64,000 nucleotides of DNA from Arctopsyche grandis (GCF_051622035.1 NC_135360.1:6138001-6202000), one strand, 5' to 3'; counted from the first letter of the stretch, positions 13,738 to 25,498 are shown. The notes: a model not told the origin generated them from the sequence alone. Made by a program: numbers and translations.

Positions 13738-16700
13738 CTAATTATATTTACAGCATTCACCAATGGGTACACATTTAGGATTGCAATCAGAAATTTTCAG
13801 ATAGCCAGGCTTACACTGACAGCCAAACGGTTGCCAAGGATTGTTACAGCACGTGAATTGAGGATTTTTGCAAGTGCCACCAGGACATGTGTTGGGTCCA
13901 GATATGAACTGAGCGTTAAGATCGTCGCAACCTGCAAAGGTCAAGATTAACCTATCCGTAAGCAAATTATGATTCGGTGATTATTGGTCACAAAGCGCTC
14001 GCCCAAAAGTCACTAAAATCTCTATAACGGAACATCTGGCAGCCGAAAAGTCCATCATACTAACGATAACTATCACACGAGAACTCAACCATACTAACAC
14101 ACTTGTGAAGAGTCTCGGTGATTACAACAAAATGTCTATACCCTTCAGGTATAAACACAGATTACCTAAACACAATCTGCTTTAGGTCATCGACTTTAGA
14201 CAGTCTTTAATTAATATTATGTATTAGATGTATTATGAGCATTTATAAGAATTGTAAATAGGTTTTTGAGCACTTTTTCCTAGTATGCTGTACATTGACA
14301 TTAGAATAATATAATACTATGATTACTAACAAAATTAAATTAAAATTGTAAAATAGAAAATGATCAGTAGATCAGTAGCTATTAAAATAGATATAAGATG
14401 TACTGTGAACAATATTTCGTAATAATAAAAAGCATTTAAAAATCAAATACGAGAACTCGAGTGCCAAATATTCCGTATTCGCGATTTTCATGGCAAAAAT
14501 TGTCTTTTGGGCGATTGCAATGTGACTAATAATCCAATTTCCGCAAATTACATACCATAAACAACTTGAGAAAGTGGGGCGGAAACAATTAAACGATAAG
14601 TATCTTGAAAACGAACAAATTCACTATCTAAATATATCCGAACAACATACATATGTAATTTGAACTCGAAATACTTTTCTGAAGATAATATCACTTATGT
14701 GAGAAACCTCAACAAGATATCAGACATAATAATATTTGGGCTCTTTTGAGATTCCTGATTAGAAATTTAACATATTTAAGATATTATGCTCAAGGCCGCC
14801 GAGAGGAATCCCGGGCTCTGATAAAAATTATTCCAAACCCTATGACAAACTAAAAAAAAATCTTATAGATATATTTTTAATTTGCGAAAAGTCTATCAGA
14901 ACTACATATGTATGTATTAGAAAAATACCTATATATTGGTTGTTATTTTTTAAAATAATTGAATGAGAAAATATGATATTGTAACGTGGAAATATGAGAG
15001 AGAGTATCCACTGTCTAAGTGCATTCGTGGGTGAACAATAGAGACCCCGGATTAGGCTAACGGGACTCAAACAAGTAAGTACCCAAACAAGGGATACGCT
15101 GGAGTTCTCACAGAACAATAAACACCACGGTAGACCTTTACGTGCCTATTCAATAGATACATAAATAGATCGGGGAAGCTGTGGTGGGCAACTTGTCCTT
15201 CATAAGGAGGTGTACACGGTAGATCAGATTATTCGGGAGTGAGCGGTGGATCCGTGTGGACCTCTAGAATCGTTGAATAAATGCTGTGAAGCGACTTTGG
15301 CCTTTCATTTGGATCATGAAACCACCCCTACGCAATAATATAACAGATATGATTTCCGACACTCGGCCCCTGGAGTAGTCCGGGCCCTGGAACTTTTACC
15401 CCCAGCTTCCCCCCCCCCCTCTCGTCGGCCCTGATTATGTTATCTTAACACAAAATGAGATTTCAAGATATTAATCGTCTAATTATTTCTACCCCACCCT
15501 ATATGATACGTTACTACTTACAATCTTGAGGTATGACACATTGTCCTTTATTATTTCTCACGTATGCTGGCAAGCATCTGCAGACTCGCTTGGCGCTAGG
15601 GCTTGAAAGTTGAACAATCTTGGGTTGTATTCCTTTGAAGTACATGTCGCATGTTTGATCTGTCGTTTCTACGTACGGGTTTGGATCTATGTGTTCGTTT
15701 CTGCCACAGCCTGCCGGTGCTGCAATGGACGTCATCATACAAATGTACTTCTAACTTTTATGTTACACCTTATGTAGCTATGCTAACTTACGTGAAGGTT
15801 TTGGGGGTTGAGTGCACGGTGGAGTTCTAGGAAGATCTGATTTTTTCCTATAGTAGCACTCCTCCGGCTTAATACATTTTCCGCATGGGCTCAAAACGAA
15901 GCCCTTTTTGCAAACGCAACCTCCCTTTTTAGTGCATATTCCCTTGACGCAATTTGGAACACCCTCCTTATATTCACAGGTATTTTGGCACTCGATATTG
16001 CATTGTTCAAAATATGCATTTGGATCACCGTTACAACTTTCCTCTGAAAGAGCGTTATGTATATTATTAATTACATCTTATACGATACTATTAAACCAAC
16101 AATTCTTGTATATTTTATCTTGAAAATGAACTCAAATGTTTCACCTCTGATTCAAACCTCAGATTTGTCTGAACAGACAAATTTTGCAAAATAATATCTT
16201 AATCATCGTGACAATTGTTCGTTAGTACATATATACCAAATTTTAATTGTTTTATATTTTAATATTAAAATGGTCTCAAATCATTGATGGGATACAATTA
16301 TAGATCTACTATCATATATATCTTTTAAACACAGCTGACGGTAAAAGTAAATATGTTCATATAGCAAGCTTGTCTCTAGTGTGCACGGTGTCACAATTAT
16401 CAAGCTAGTGCTTTAAATTTACTCTTTCATAATACAGTTATTTGAAACTCACGATTGCATTGATCAAGAGGTATACATTTTCCTACGTTATCTCTCGCAT
16501 AGCCCAACTTGCAGTAACAGCCATCTTCACCTTCTTCGAGGCATGACGTGAAAAAGGAACCGCATTTGAATTGGCACTTTCTAGACACGTACTCTTCGTT
16601 TTCACCGTCGCATTTGGCTAAAAATTACACGAGTAATGTTAGCCAACATGTATTAATCGATTGTGAGTTTATTTAGAAACTTACGGCAATCCTTTTCGGG

Positions 16701-19700
16701 TGTGCATTTCCCGTCTTGACGGTAATAGCCCGGCTTACAAACACATCCCTTGATGTTGGTGCATTTTTTGTTGCATATAGGTCGTTCTCCTTTAATGCCA
16801 GAACATTTTATATTATCGCACTTCGATACACAGTGTGAGAGGAATGCATTGTCGTCACCGTCGCATGAAACTGTTACACAATTACACTAAATTAGTTAAG
16901 AGAACTTGACGACAAAAGTCTTTCTCAAGACAACGTCACTATGTGGCAAATAGTACAAATGGTGAAGTCAAAAAGTACACATGGTACAGTATAAGCAGTT
17001 TGGCTTAATGGTAGCGTATATATTTAGCACCACTGAGGTCGAAGGTTCGAGTCCTCGTCAAACTGCTGGTTAGGTTTGGGGGTTTTGTGACTCCAAATCG
17101 ATCGTTTCTCTATCACAGTTTGCCAATTTTATCTGATTACACTTTAATTATCATTGTTGAAACGGTTCCTGAAAATTGGTATTAGATCATTTCCTGTGGT
17201 CACAAAATCTGTGTGTATAATTTGTAAAAATTATTCACAGTAATCTGAAATCTATAGATATCTCTATAGACATCTCTATAATTTCGTGTTTATTATATGT
17301 ATAAAAATTGTACACAAAAATCTAAAAATAATCCATAGATATATCTATGATTATTATTTCTGTACTGATTAATTGTTATATGCTTTGTATTCTGATTGTA
17401 TATATATTATTGTATTTATGATCGTTATCGTACACTCGTCGCATTGGAGCGATCTGTAATGACGAGTGTAAATTGATAGTAACAATAAAATAATAAAATA
17501 ATCTAAATGGAGTATAATGATAATAACAGTGCAACTACGGATAGTTGTTGAGGAGAACAATATTATATATGTATTTTACCGCCGCACAAATGAGGTGGAA
17601 TGCAAATTCTATTGGTATTATCTCTGATCCACAACCCAGCACAAACGCATCCAGATCTGCAGGTCCAGATAGGACAATTCATTCTCTTATTCGGTGCTTC
17701 ACATGTGTTTTGACATTTGTTGGCCAAACAGTGGGAGTAGGCTTCGGCATCGCCGCACTCTTGGACTGCGAATCAAATTTTAATTGAAACTTAATTTTGG
17801 AGAGAATATAAGAGTTAAAGTAAAATGATTGGTATTCCAATTAACATTTATTTTTTTATCCTTTGCTTATGATAAAAGATTTGCAGTTTCAACGCAATCA
17901 TACATACATACATATAACCAGAAATCCTTGCATTATTTATTTTAATTGAAACTGAAATATATATACTGCAAAGCATTTATAAATTTGATGCCCTAAATCA
18001 GGGCTGTTCAAACCCAATTTTGTGAGAGGTCTATCTACAGTAAGTTCTCTATTAATTCAATTTACTATGATATAAATTTATAATTCTCTGATGTATGTAT
18101 GTACATACGTACAAATAAACTCGTTCGTATTTGAATAAATCAATATAATGAACAATTTGTAAATTTTACTTACAGCAATCTTCAGGCTTCACGCAATTTC
18201 CGTAGATGTTTTCAACCAACCCGTCAATGCATCTGCAAGCACCTTCGTTGGTACATTCTGGCTCACATTTCCAGTTGGGGTCGTTAATATTTTCACAGGT
18301 TCTTGCACAAGAGTTACCACAGGGATCGAACACTTTACCCATGTCTCCTTCACACGGTGAGTCTGAAGGTTTTAGTCAAATTTAAATGCCAATAATATCA
18401 AATGGTAGTAATTTTATTTTATACTAGTGGTTTCACCCGGCTTCGCTCGGTATTTGTAATATAAACAGCTTAAGCATGGCTAAATCTAATCTAATTTGAA
18501 TCGAAAAAAATAATATTATGTTCAGATATCGTCTTGTTTTCGATGCTCTCACCCAAACCTTACATAGTTACAAAGCCTCTTTCGAAATTATATATTAGAT
18601 TTTTAAAGTACGCTGTGTGTTTATATTTTTCTAAATTCCCATAATACATATGTACATGCAAAATCTGAATCTGGTCACTATTAGTTAAGATTATTATCAT
18701 GAATGTGAGGTTCTGAATAGAAATTGTGAAAATTATTAACATATATGCTCCAAGTAATACAATATAAGTCCCTAAAAATAATTTATAATACACCCATATA
18801 TACTAACATGAAAACCGGCATGCCATATATAATATTCCATTTGTTACAGACATTACTAACAAACTAACCAGTAGATTCTATGACAGAATCACTAATAACC
18901 ATACACTAACACACATGTGAAGAGTCTCGGTGATTACAACAAAATGTCTATACCCTTCAGGTATAAACACAGATTACCTAAACACAATCTGCTTTAGGTC
19001 GTCGACTTTAGAGAGTTTTTAATTAATATTATGTATTAGATGTATTATGAGCATTTATAAGAATTGTTAATAGGTTTTTGAGCTCTTTTTCCTATTATGC
19101 TGTACATTGACATTAGAATAATATAATACTATGATTACTAACCAAATTAAATTAAATTGTAAAATAGAAAATGATCAGTAGATCAGTAGCTATTAAAATA
19201 GATATAAGATGTATTGTGAACATAATTTCGTAATAATAAAAAGCATTAGATAAGATTTAGATGATATCGATAGATTCTAACGGTAGCCCTTTTAATTATA
19301 TGTACGTATCTTATACAGGGCTGTAGAGTTGTTAAAAAAGCAAACTCTGACTCCGTTTTTAAAAATTAAAAATGTTAAATTTGTGTTTTGTTTTCTTTTT
19401 CATATTGTTCATTTATTTAACAATACTTAGGTGTTAAGGCCGAATTTCCAATTTTATGCTTTTTCTACATTTGCTGTTTCCATTATGTTTATACTATTTT
19501 TATATAGTTTTGTTTTGTAACTAGTGACAAAACTTTTGGGCCCATTAGTTTTGCCGTCTTCTCAAGTATTTTTTTAAATAAATAAATAAATTACCTTAAA
19601 AATTGTAGGCAGTTTTCTATTTTCTTACTAAACAACTACATATACATATATGTTATTCAACATGCAGATTCCCGAAATGACTACTTACCACATTCTCCCT

Positions 19701-19999
19701 TGGGTACACAAACTCCTTTTGAATTGTATAAGAATCCATTATTCATATCACACATACATCCTAACTTTTCGACACAGTCTGGATCGACAGTTCTCACATT
19801 GCAAGTTCTCCTGCAGTTGCTGTTCTTAGATCTTACTTCATTGGAGCCGCACGGTTCGGGCTCATTGCAGTCTTAAATTTTAAATTTAATTTGTAATTAT
19901 TGAAGAATTCAAATTTAATGTGGTTAATATCGTCGTACCTGCGGTCACCCGAGCCGCTATCGCCAAGCAAACCGTCAGCACAATCGACCACGAGACCAT
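13738..19999 (-). CDS. TIL-A: secreted protein with eight TIL domains, 9 exons, complete
   Basis: Exons: 19939-19999, 19689-19871, 18174-18362, 17580-17765, 16685-16870, 16453-16617, 15792-16043, 15522-15719 and 13738-13931. They sum to 1614 nt (537 aa) and every intron is phase 1. Exon 1 codes a signal peptide (about residues 1-20). Exons 2-9 each code one trypsin-inhibitor-like cysteine-rich domain. Exons 3, 4, 5 and 7 show the full ten-cysteine TIL pattern; exon 7 has one extra cysteine. Exons 2 and 6 lack Cys2 and Cys6. Exon 8 lacks Cys2, Cys3, Cys5 and Cys6. Exon 7 ends in a Pro-rich linker. TIL domains usually inhibit serine proteases outside the cell, with the reactive bond between Cys5 and Cys6. 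Domains that have lost Cys6 or Cys5 may no longer inhibit in the usual way. The protease targets are unknown. TIL-B matches it exon for exon, except that TIL-B splits domain 4. Confidence 0.9.
13968..14600. mobile_element. Dispersed repeat R in TIL-A intron 8, interrupted by a Jockey tail
   Basis: The segment GGTGATTATTGGTCACAAAG onward matches 32134-32245 directly and 6700-6965 in reverse. The repeat is split at 14087-14448 by a Jockey-like LINE 3' fragment and resumes at 14459 with GAGTGCCAAATATTCCG, as in the unbroken copy near 6810-6835. Confidence 0.65.
14087..14448 (+). mobile_element. 5'-truncated Jockey-like LINE, TSD ACGAGAACTC
   Basis: The sequence matches the end of the Jockey ORF and its 3' UTR at 35487-35850, including CTCGGTGATTACAACAAAATG and the tail AATAATAAAAAGCATTTAAA. 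The 10-base direct repeat ACGAGAACTC flanks it at 14077-14086 and 14449-14458. It is therefore a normal target-primed insertion, nested in repeat R. Confidence 0.85.
14980..15337 (+). mobile_element. Solo LTR of a Gypsy-like family, TSD ATAT
   Basis: It starts TGTAACGTGG and ends CCTACGCAATA, where related copies have CGCAACA. ATAT flanks it at 14976-14979 and 15338-15341. It carries GAATAAATGCTGTGAAGCGAC, a likely poly(A) signal region shared with the other LTRs. It lies in TIL-A intron 8. Confidence 0.75.
17003..17500 (+). mobile_element. tRNA-SINE, type 2, in TIL-A intron 4
   Basis: The head begins GCAGTTTGGCTTAATGGTAG and has a B-box GGTTCGAGTCC. Its first eight bases pair with CAAACTGC as an acceptor stem. 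The body has GACTCCAAATCGATCGTTTC. The 3' part has GGAGCGATCTGTAATGACGAG followed by an AATAAAATAATAAAA tail. The 3' part is shared with the composite repeats near 47570-47620 and 53510-53560. The T-stem is poorly paired, so this is a SINE head, not a working tRNA gene. Confidence 0.7.
18424..18480 (+). repeat. Dispersed repeat with motif CCCGGCTTCGCTCGGTAT
   Basis: The segment beginning ACTAGTGGTTTCACCCGGCT recurs at about 21546 and 53597, and inverted at 47480-47515. It lies in TIL-A intron 2. The motif is common in arthropod repeats, but I cannot name the family. Confidence 0.5.
18776..19250 (+). mobile_element. 5'-truncated Jockey-like LINE fragment in TIL-A intron 2
   Basis: Matches about 35375-35843: the last third of the reverse transcriptase ORF, its stop and the 3' UTR ending AATAATAAAAAGCATT. 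The reading frame is damaged by small changes, so it is dead. Confidence 0.75.
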
Positions 20000-20050
20000 C
20001 TTGAGCGTGCCGAGCTGATTCTCGATGGTTCAAAGAAGAGCGTGTCAGCA

Positions 20051-20142
20051 TATTTATTAAAAACCGCATCTCAAATACCACCTGAACATTATTAAAACAA
20101 TGACTTTTATTTCCATTTGAGTCAACAGTCGTTATAGTGATT
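20051..20142 (-). promoter_or_regulatory. TIL-A promoter: TATA-like box plus conserved upstream element
   Basis: A TTAATAAATA stretch (20051-20060) sits about 52 bases before the start codon. Farther upstream, 20112-20142 reads on the plus strand TTCCATTTGAGTCAACAGTC followed by GTTATAGTGAT. Nearly the same element lies upstream of TIL-B (49946-49977), and a decayed one lies upstream of the dead copy (24435-24460). On the coding strand it contains TGACTCAA. Confidence 0.55.
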
Positions 20143-20328
20143 TATGATTATGATGATTTGGTCTGTGTAATTTTGAATCGTCAGAAATACATACATACAA
20201 TCGAATACATTTACATTCTCTTTAAAACTTACTTTGTATTCATCGTTTATGAATTTAATTTTGTGGAGCAAGCAATGACATGAAATTATCAAAATAATTT
20301 GTATTTCGAAAGACATAGCATACAATAT

Positions 20329-20760
20329 TGTTGCGTAGGGTGGGTGGAGGATCCAAGTAAAAGGCCAAAGTCGTTTCACAGCATTTATTGATGATTAAGG
20401 AGATACACGCACTGGCAGTACTCCGTCCAGAATGTCTTGATATCGCCTAAGTACCGCCTTATAACGGATCGGTCACTCAGGGCATCTTCGACGTCCGGTT
20501 ACTTCCCTATTGTTTAAGCATGTACCCGGATATGTATTCCCACGACACTCAGTCCCACGGTATCGGTCACTTCTGAGAAGTCTACCGGAATGCGACCCAG
20601 TTACCGCTACCCCCGCTAAGTGCATTCGGGGGTACCTCATTGTTAGCCGACTTGTACTTAAGCCTGGAGATAATCCTCGAAACCAAATGTAACGGTCACT
20701 CAGTCTCTGGGATGCTACTCGGTCTAATCCGATTGCACTTATTCGGCAGTGTACGTAACA
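20329..20760 (-). mobile_element. Solo LTR of a Gypsy-like family, TSD ATAT
   Basis: On the plus strand it starts TGTTGCGTAGGG and ends GTACGTAACA. ATAT flanks it at 20325-20328 and 20761-20764. It is homologous to the LTRs at 6999-7413 and 14980-15337 and to the fragments at 31252 and 50410. It lies upstream of TIL-A. Confidence 0.8.
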
Positions 20761-21019
20761 ATATGTACTAGCCTAATTACTCAGCATCATTTGGATGGGT
20801 GAAAGCTTGAAAAAAGTCCTTTCCAAGGACTCCTACTACTTCTAACAACTATACGCCGTAAACGATAGACTCCTCTCTATGTAAGAATGCTAGAAGATAA
20901 GCTACTTTTAGTTGTTTAAGATTGAAAACTGTAGATTTACAAACAGATAAACATCTTACATATACATATGTTTAACATATTCTTGAAATTAAAATAAATG
21001 CTTTTATACATATAAACAC

Positions 21020-22330
21020 GAAGGGTTTCCAGCAGGTCTCGATTCAAGAGAACATTGAAATACTGAAAATGTTCTCTTTAAAAATCAAGTCAAGTATCGT
21101 TTTTTTGATTTAGCTGACTTAAATATTTTGTTTTTTAAACTTAATATTTAAAGATTTTTTGAAGCATTTATTGAAAATCAACAGGCGTGCTATTTGAATA
21201 ACTATTAAGGATATTACAAGACAATTTGAAAAACTGAAGTCTGATCTAACTAATATTTCTTTTTATTGATTACTTTATAAATGGGTGTTCACTTTTTTAT
21301 TTACTTCGCATTATTTTGTAAAACAAAATGCTTCTTAGTAGATAACATTTTTTTGATAGTAAAGTGAAAGTGAATGCACTGCTATGAGATTTCAAGAATT
21401 AGTAAAAAAAAAAATTTCGAGTTTGTTTTAAATTAAACTGGCGATTATTTTTATTAATACCTGAATTTTCGGATAATTCTATAGTTGCAATACTTTTATG
21501 ATTTCAATCCAAGAGCCGCTAATGATTATTTAAATTATTTTATACTAGCTGTATTACCCGGCTTCGCTCGGTATTTGTACTATAAACCGCTTAAACATGA
21601 CTAATCTAATAGTAAACATTTTATTAAATTTATTTGAATGCTCATTTGTTTTTTTTTTATTAAATTGACTGTCACGAATAAACAAACATATTATATATTA
21701 AGTCTCTAATAAAAAATTATACATATGTATACGAAATTATATGTATAACAGAATCCGGCGCCTGCGCCCCCGCGGCTACGTCCCCGTGGCTATGCCCCAT
21801 AGGGGGTGGAGCCCTAGGGCTCCGCCACCTAGGGCTTCACCCTCGGCGCCTTTACCCCTGGGGACTTTGAATCCTTTGAATCGAAAAAAATCGAATTATT
21901 TGTTCGATGACGTCACGGACTTACGACCCAACGAACGAAGGATACATACATACATACATACAAAGTCTCTTTCCAAATTATATATTAGAGATAAAAAAAA
22001 TAGTTATTTCATATGGGCTAAATTTATTATAATATCATTTCATTTAAATAAAATGGAAGTTTTGTGATCATTATTTTACAAATGTAAACATATATTTTCA
22101 AAAATTCATATGCATATATATGTATGTAAGTGATCCACAGGATTAAAAAATTATGAATTAAGTGGTCCGTGAAGTCCAAAAGGCTGGTGACCGATTTTAA
22201 ACGTTTTTTTTGCTAAATTTTGAACTACATCGTTCTTAATATCGAGGCTTTGTTATGATTTATTAATAAAATTAAATATTTTTGAAAAAATGTGTCCTTT
22301 TTTCTTATGTTAGAAGCGTTTTGTTAGAAC
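21020..22330. repeat. Flank of the dead TIL copy, homologous to the TIL-A 3' flank
   Basis: Diverged match to 12355-13605. It is interrupted near 21541-21960 by a repeat that starts TACTAGCTGTATTACCCGGC, followed by a short GC-rich part (about 21750-21870). The ORF across 21741-22067 shows no domain, and I do not call it a gene. Confidence 0.5.
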
Positions 22331-22691
22331 AAATGGTGTTCTTGATATATTCGATTCAGCTATTAATTGACTTTACATAATCATTTATGTTTATTTGTCA
22401 GTTATGTAAATCTACAGTTTCCATTTTAGAAACATCAAATTTGGCATCCTATCGCGTAATAGTATAATTAACATAGTTCTTGGGAGGGATGAAGAGGTCC
22501 CATACAAATTGTTCAAAAAATAAATATTTTTTTACTTCCAGCCCCGAGCAGTTTATAATAAAATATTTTAGCAAATTTATAAATAAAATCATAGTTATTT
22601 CTTTATAGTTTTATTCTTTTTTAAAATTACATATTTTATGTATGTTTACGGCATTCAGAAACCGGTATACAGGTGGGATTAGGATCGGAAA

Positions 22692-24304
22692 CAGAGAAAT
22701 GTTATAATAACATTTCTCTGTTGTCATTAGTGTTCCTTATCAAGAATTATTTCTGGAGAATTTCTCGAAAAAAATGCCAAATTGAGAATTCTCATTTATT
22801 GAGAAATTGTAAAAAAACATTTTTATTATACAAAAATATTTTCAAAAAGTTTACAACCAATGCCCTTTATAAAGCTGCATGAGAAAGGGCGGACTTATAC
22901 CTAATGTTCATACTTCTTAGAAGCTAATAATAATGGGTCTGGGAAAGATGAAAAATTGTTTACAAATTTCTAACTTTCGAACGTTCCTTATCTTATGTTT
23001 TTTCTTATCTTATTTTGACTACTTTCTGAATTGATCTTTATCTCATTTTGAACTAGACATTGCAAACGCGTCAATCTTTAGAAATACGCAAACAATATCT
23101 TCTGACTACCCTCAATTATCCTCTGAGTGCATTTACCGTAATTTTTGACCTGACTTTTTTTCTATTACTATTTATTTCTATTACTCTACCCGGCCGGAGG
23201 TGCTATCTTTGCTTTGGTGATTATAGAAACATCTCCAATAAGAAGAAATAAGACGTGGGAATCGGCAGAATGCAAAAAGATTTAAGGATATTTTTCATTT
23301 TTGGTAAACCAAAAAGTTCATGTTGTTTTTCTTTAATGTTTAAGCAACGGTTATTAATGGAGAAAAAAATTAGTATATTTGAATCAACGGGCAAGAGAAC
23401 AGATGCTTTACAGTGCTTATTTGAAGACTCGCTATCAATTAAAGCAACGTCAACATAAAACCATAGAAATTTTTCCACGGCCGAAGATTTCTCAACAAAA
23501 AAAATAACCAGGGTGTCTGACTACTTTACATGGCATGTGTTTTCTGAAGGGATATTTTAAACATAATATGTAATAATGTATCTAATATTAATTCATACAT
23601 ATGTAATAATAAAATAAAATCAAGGTTGTAAGAGATAAAGTTATGTAAATTAACGTTATAATTAATAAAATAAAATTGAAATGTTTTACCATTTTTCTAG
23701 TTAATTTATTTTAATTATGTATACACTAAGATAATACCGATACGTTGCAAACGATCGACAAGCGCCAGACAGACTGAACCACAGATTAACGACACGTGTG
23801 CCTTATGCGTGTGCACTGCTCGCACTTACACTAAGCGAAATCTACCCGAAGTCCCGACATACATACCTACCCTGTATACGTTATGTGCTTCTGATACTTT
23901 AGTTCCGAATTTTGCTTTATTAAACTCGCCAGAAAGATCCAACTCAATTTTAATAATTGCATCTGTGCACCGATCGAAAGGTTACTCGTCATCTGATGTG
24001 CAATCTATCATTCGTGAAGTCGAGAATTGCGTTTAAAGCAGCCATCCAGTTAATCTGTGGTTCAGTCTGTCTGGCGCTTGTCGATCGTTTGCACCAAACC
24101 CAGATAATACATACAAATTACATACCAATATTGCGAAAACCTATATATATATTTGTATTCTTGAATCCAATTATGTCGAATAAATGATACTTTACTGTGT
24201 TATATACATTTTTTAAGTTAAATTGAGAATTCTAATTTCTCGAGAAATGAAAATCATCGAGAAATCAGAATCACTAGTTGTCATGTTATAATAACATTTC
24301 TCTG
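22692..24304. mobile_element. Repeat island that replaced the dead TIL gene
   Basis: The left edge is the 29-base palindrome CAGAGAAATGTTAT-A-ATAACATTTCTCTG (22692-22720), followed by TTGTC. The right edge repeats ATGTTATAATAACATTTCTC and TGTTGTC (24281-24309). AATTGAGAATTCT occurs near both ends. The similar ends suggest one element, or two copies of a small palindromic element with DNA between. No transposase domain was recognised. A separate MITE is nested at 23747-24092. Confidence 0.5.
23747..24092. mobile_element. MITE with perfect 44-bp terminal inverted repeats
   Basis: The left arm 23747-23790 starts GCAAACGATCGACAAGCGCC. The right arm 24049-24092 is its exact reverse complement. 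The inside codes a stretch containing NFALLNSPERSNSILIIA. This resembles the minus strand of 38342-38578 (NFALNFPERSKSILIIA-like, as NFAFLNFPERSKSILIIA). A related, longer element therefore exists. No target duplication was obvious. Confidence 0.75.
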
Positions 24305-24332
24305 TTGTCAGCAGAATCAACCACGTGATCAT

Positions 24333-24460
24333 TTCGAGCGTCGAAGTGATCAGTTCAAAAACATTTTTTTGAAACTTATAAAGTGATGCAAAGTTTCAAA
24401 TACCATCTGATCAAAGCTAAAAACATCGTCGACTATTTCCAATTGAATCAACATCGCATG
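24333..24460 (-). promoter_or_regulatory. Decayed promoter of the dead TIL copy
   Basis: A TATA-like ACTTATAAAG lies at 24374-24383. TTCCAATTGAATCAACATCG follows at 24437-24456. It corresponds to the TIL-A and TIL-B upstream element with several changes. ATGAAATATCAAACAA after it is shared with TIL-B. Confidence 0.5.
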
Positions 24461-25169
24461 AAATATCAAACAAATTAGCAGGTTATTTATAATGCATCTG
24501 CTTACCCTTTAACATTGTAAGCACACAATTACATACATACATAGGTTTGTTTCGTAGCAATTTGCCTTATTTATATTGCAGAGAAAGTGCGCAATATAAG
24601 ATTTTGCTTAATTAGTTTTTTCTAATAACTTTGTAAAAGATAATTCCACTATGTACATGTATGTAGGTGGCTGTGTAAGATTTATTTTACAAATGTGAGA
24701 TCGTGAACGCGTGTGTGATATTAAGTTGGTACTACATATGTAAGTTAGTAGTACTTCCGACACCCAAGGGCGCCGGTCTCTACTATCTAAGTTCAAACAT
24801 TTGTACCCGTCAAATTCTATTAATGGGGCGAAGGCGCATTTCCTTTTATATTCTATCATGCTTTTTTTAAAAATTAGTTTCACATTTTCCTGTGGAATCT
24901 GCAATTTAAATCTTGCGCTATATGACGCTGAGAAATCTTCTGTAACATTGCAAATTTTTTTCGGTTATCTTCAAAGATTGTTTATACTATTTTCAACTTC
25001 AATTTGGATTTTAACTAATTACAAATAGAGTCGGTATTTAAACAATTAAAAACAATCACACCCGTGAAACGGCAATTTGACGAAAATACACAAAACGAGT
25101 TCATCATTTGTCCTGAGAAATAGTTAGAGGTAGAGTTTTTTAATCCTCTCTTAGATGAAATATTAGTAT

Positions 25170-25496
25170 TGTTGCGTGGACGTGAAGGGGGGGTTTCCAG
25201 AATCGGAGAAAGACGCAGGAAGATGGGTAGTAGCGGTTTATTCGTGTTCTCTTGGCGGCGGTCCGGGCTGGAATGAATTCCATGCCGAGAACGCCCCATA
25301 TTTATACTCGCTGGACACAGTACACATACATACATATCTCAACAATCATTGGTCGATGAGTCAGACGATGCCTTTGGCCGTTGCATAGGGCTGATTCATT
25401 CGTGGAGGCCTTTTTTTGGCGGGAACGAGAGATCAGGTGATCCGCGGTCGTGAACCATCAGTCCACGAGCGCCACTCACCTAATCTCTACGTTACA
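25170..25496 (-). repeat. 3' LTR of the Gypsy element
   Basis: On the minus strand it begins TGTAACGTAGAG and ends CCACGCAACA. The TG...CA ends and the 327-base length match the other LTR. The terminal bases also resemble the solo LTR family elsewhere in the window, so the families are probably related. Confidence 0.95.
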
Positions 25497-25498
25497 TT

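Larger units (their letters stand above)
22636..24332 (-). pseudogene. Dead TIL gene copy: ends of last exon and exon 1 only
   Basis: At 22636-22691 the minus strand reads VSDPNPTCIPVSECRKHT and a stop. This matches the end of the TIL-A and TIL-B last exons (ISDCNPKCVPIGECCKYN in TIL-A). At 24306-24332 the minus strand starts ATG and reads MITWLILLT, matching the start of the TIL-A signal peptide (MVSWSIVLT). Upstream of that ATG, 24333-24460 resembles the TIL-A and TIL-B promoters. Everything between the ninth codon and the last 18 codons is gone and replaced by about 1.6 kb of repeat DNA. It was a full tandem copy, now certainly dead. Confidence 0.75.

Noticed and set aside
17003..17075. 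Possible tRNA gene
   Set aside because: The acceptor stem pairs well and box B is good, but the T-stem is broken. The sequence runs straight into a SINE body shared with other copies.
21741..22067. Open frame with an Arg/Pro-rich start
   Set aside because: A short GC-rich patch inside a dispersed repeat; no domain, no splice context.
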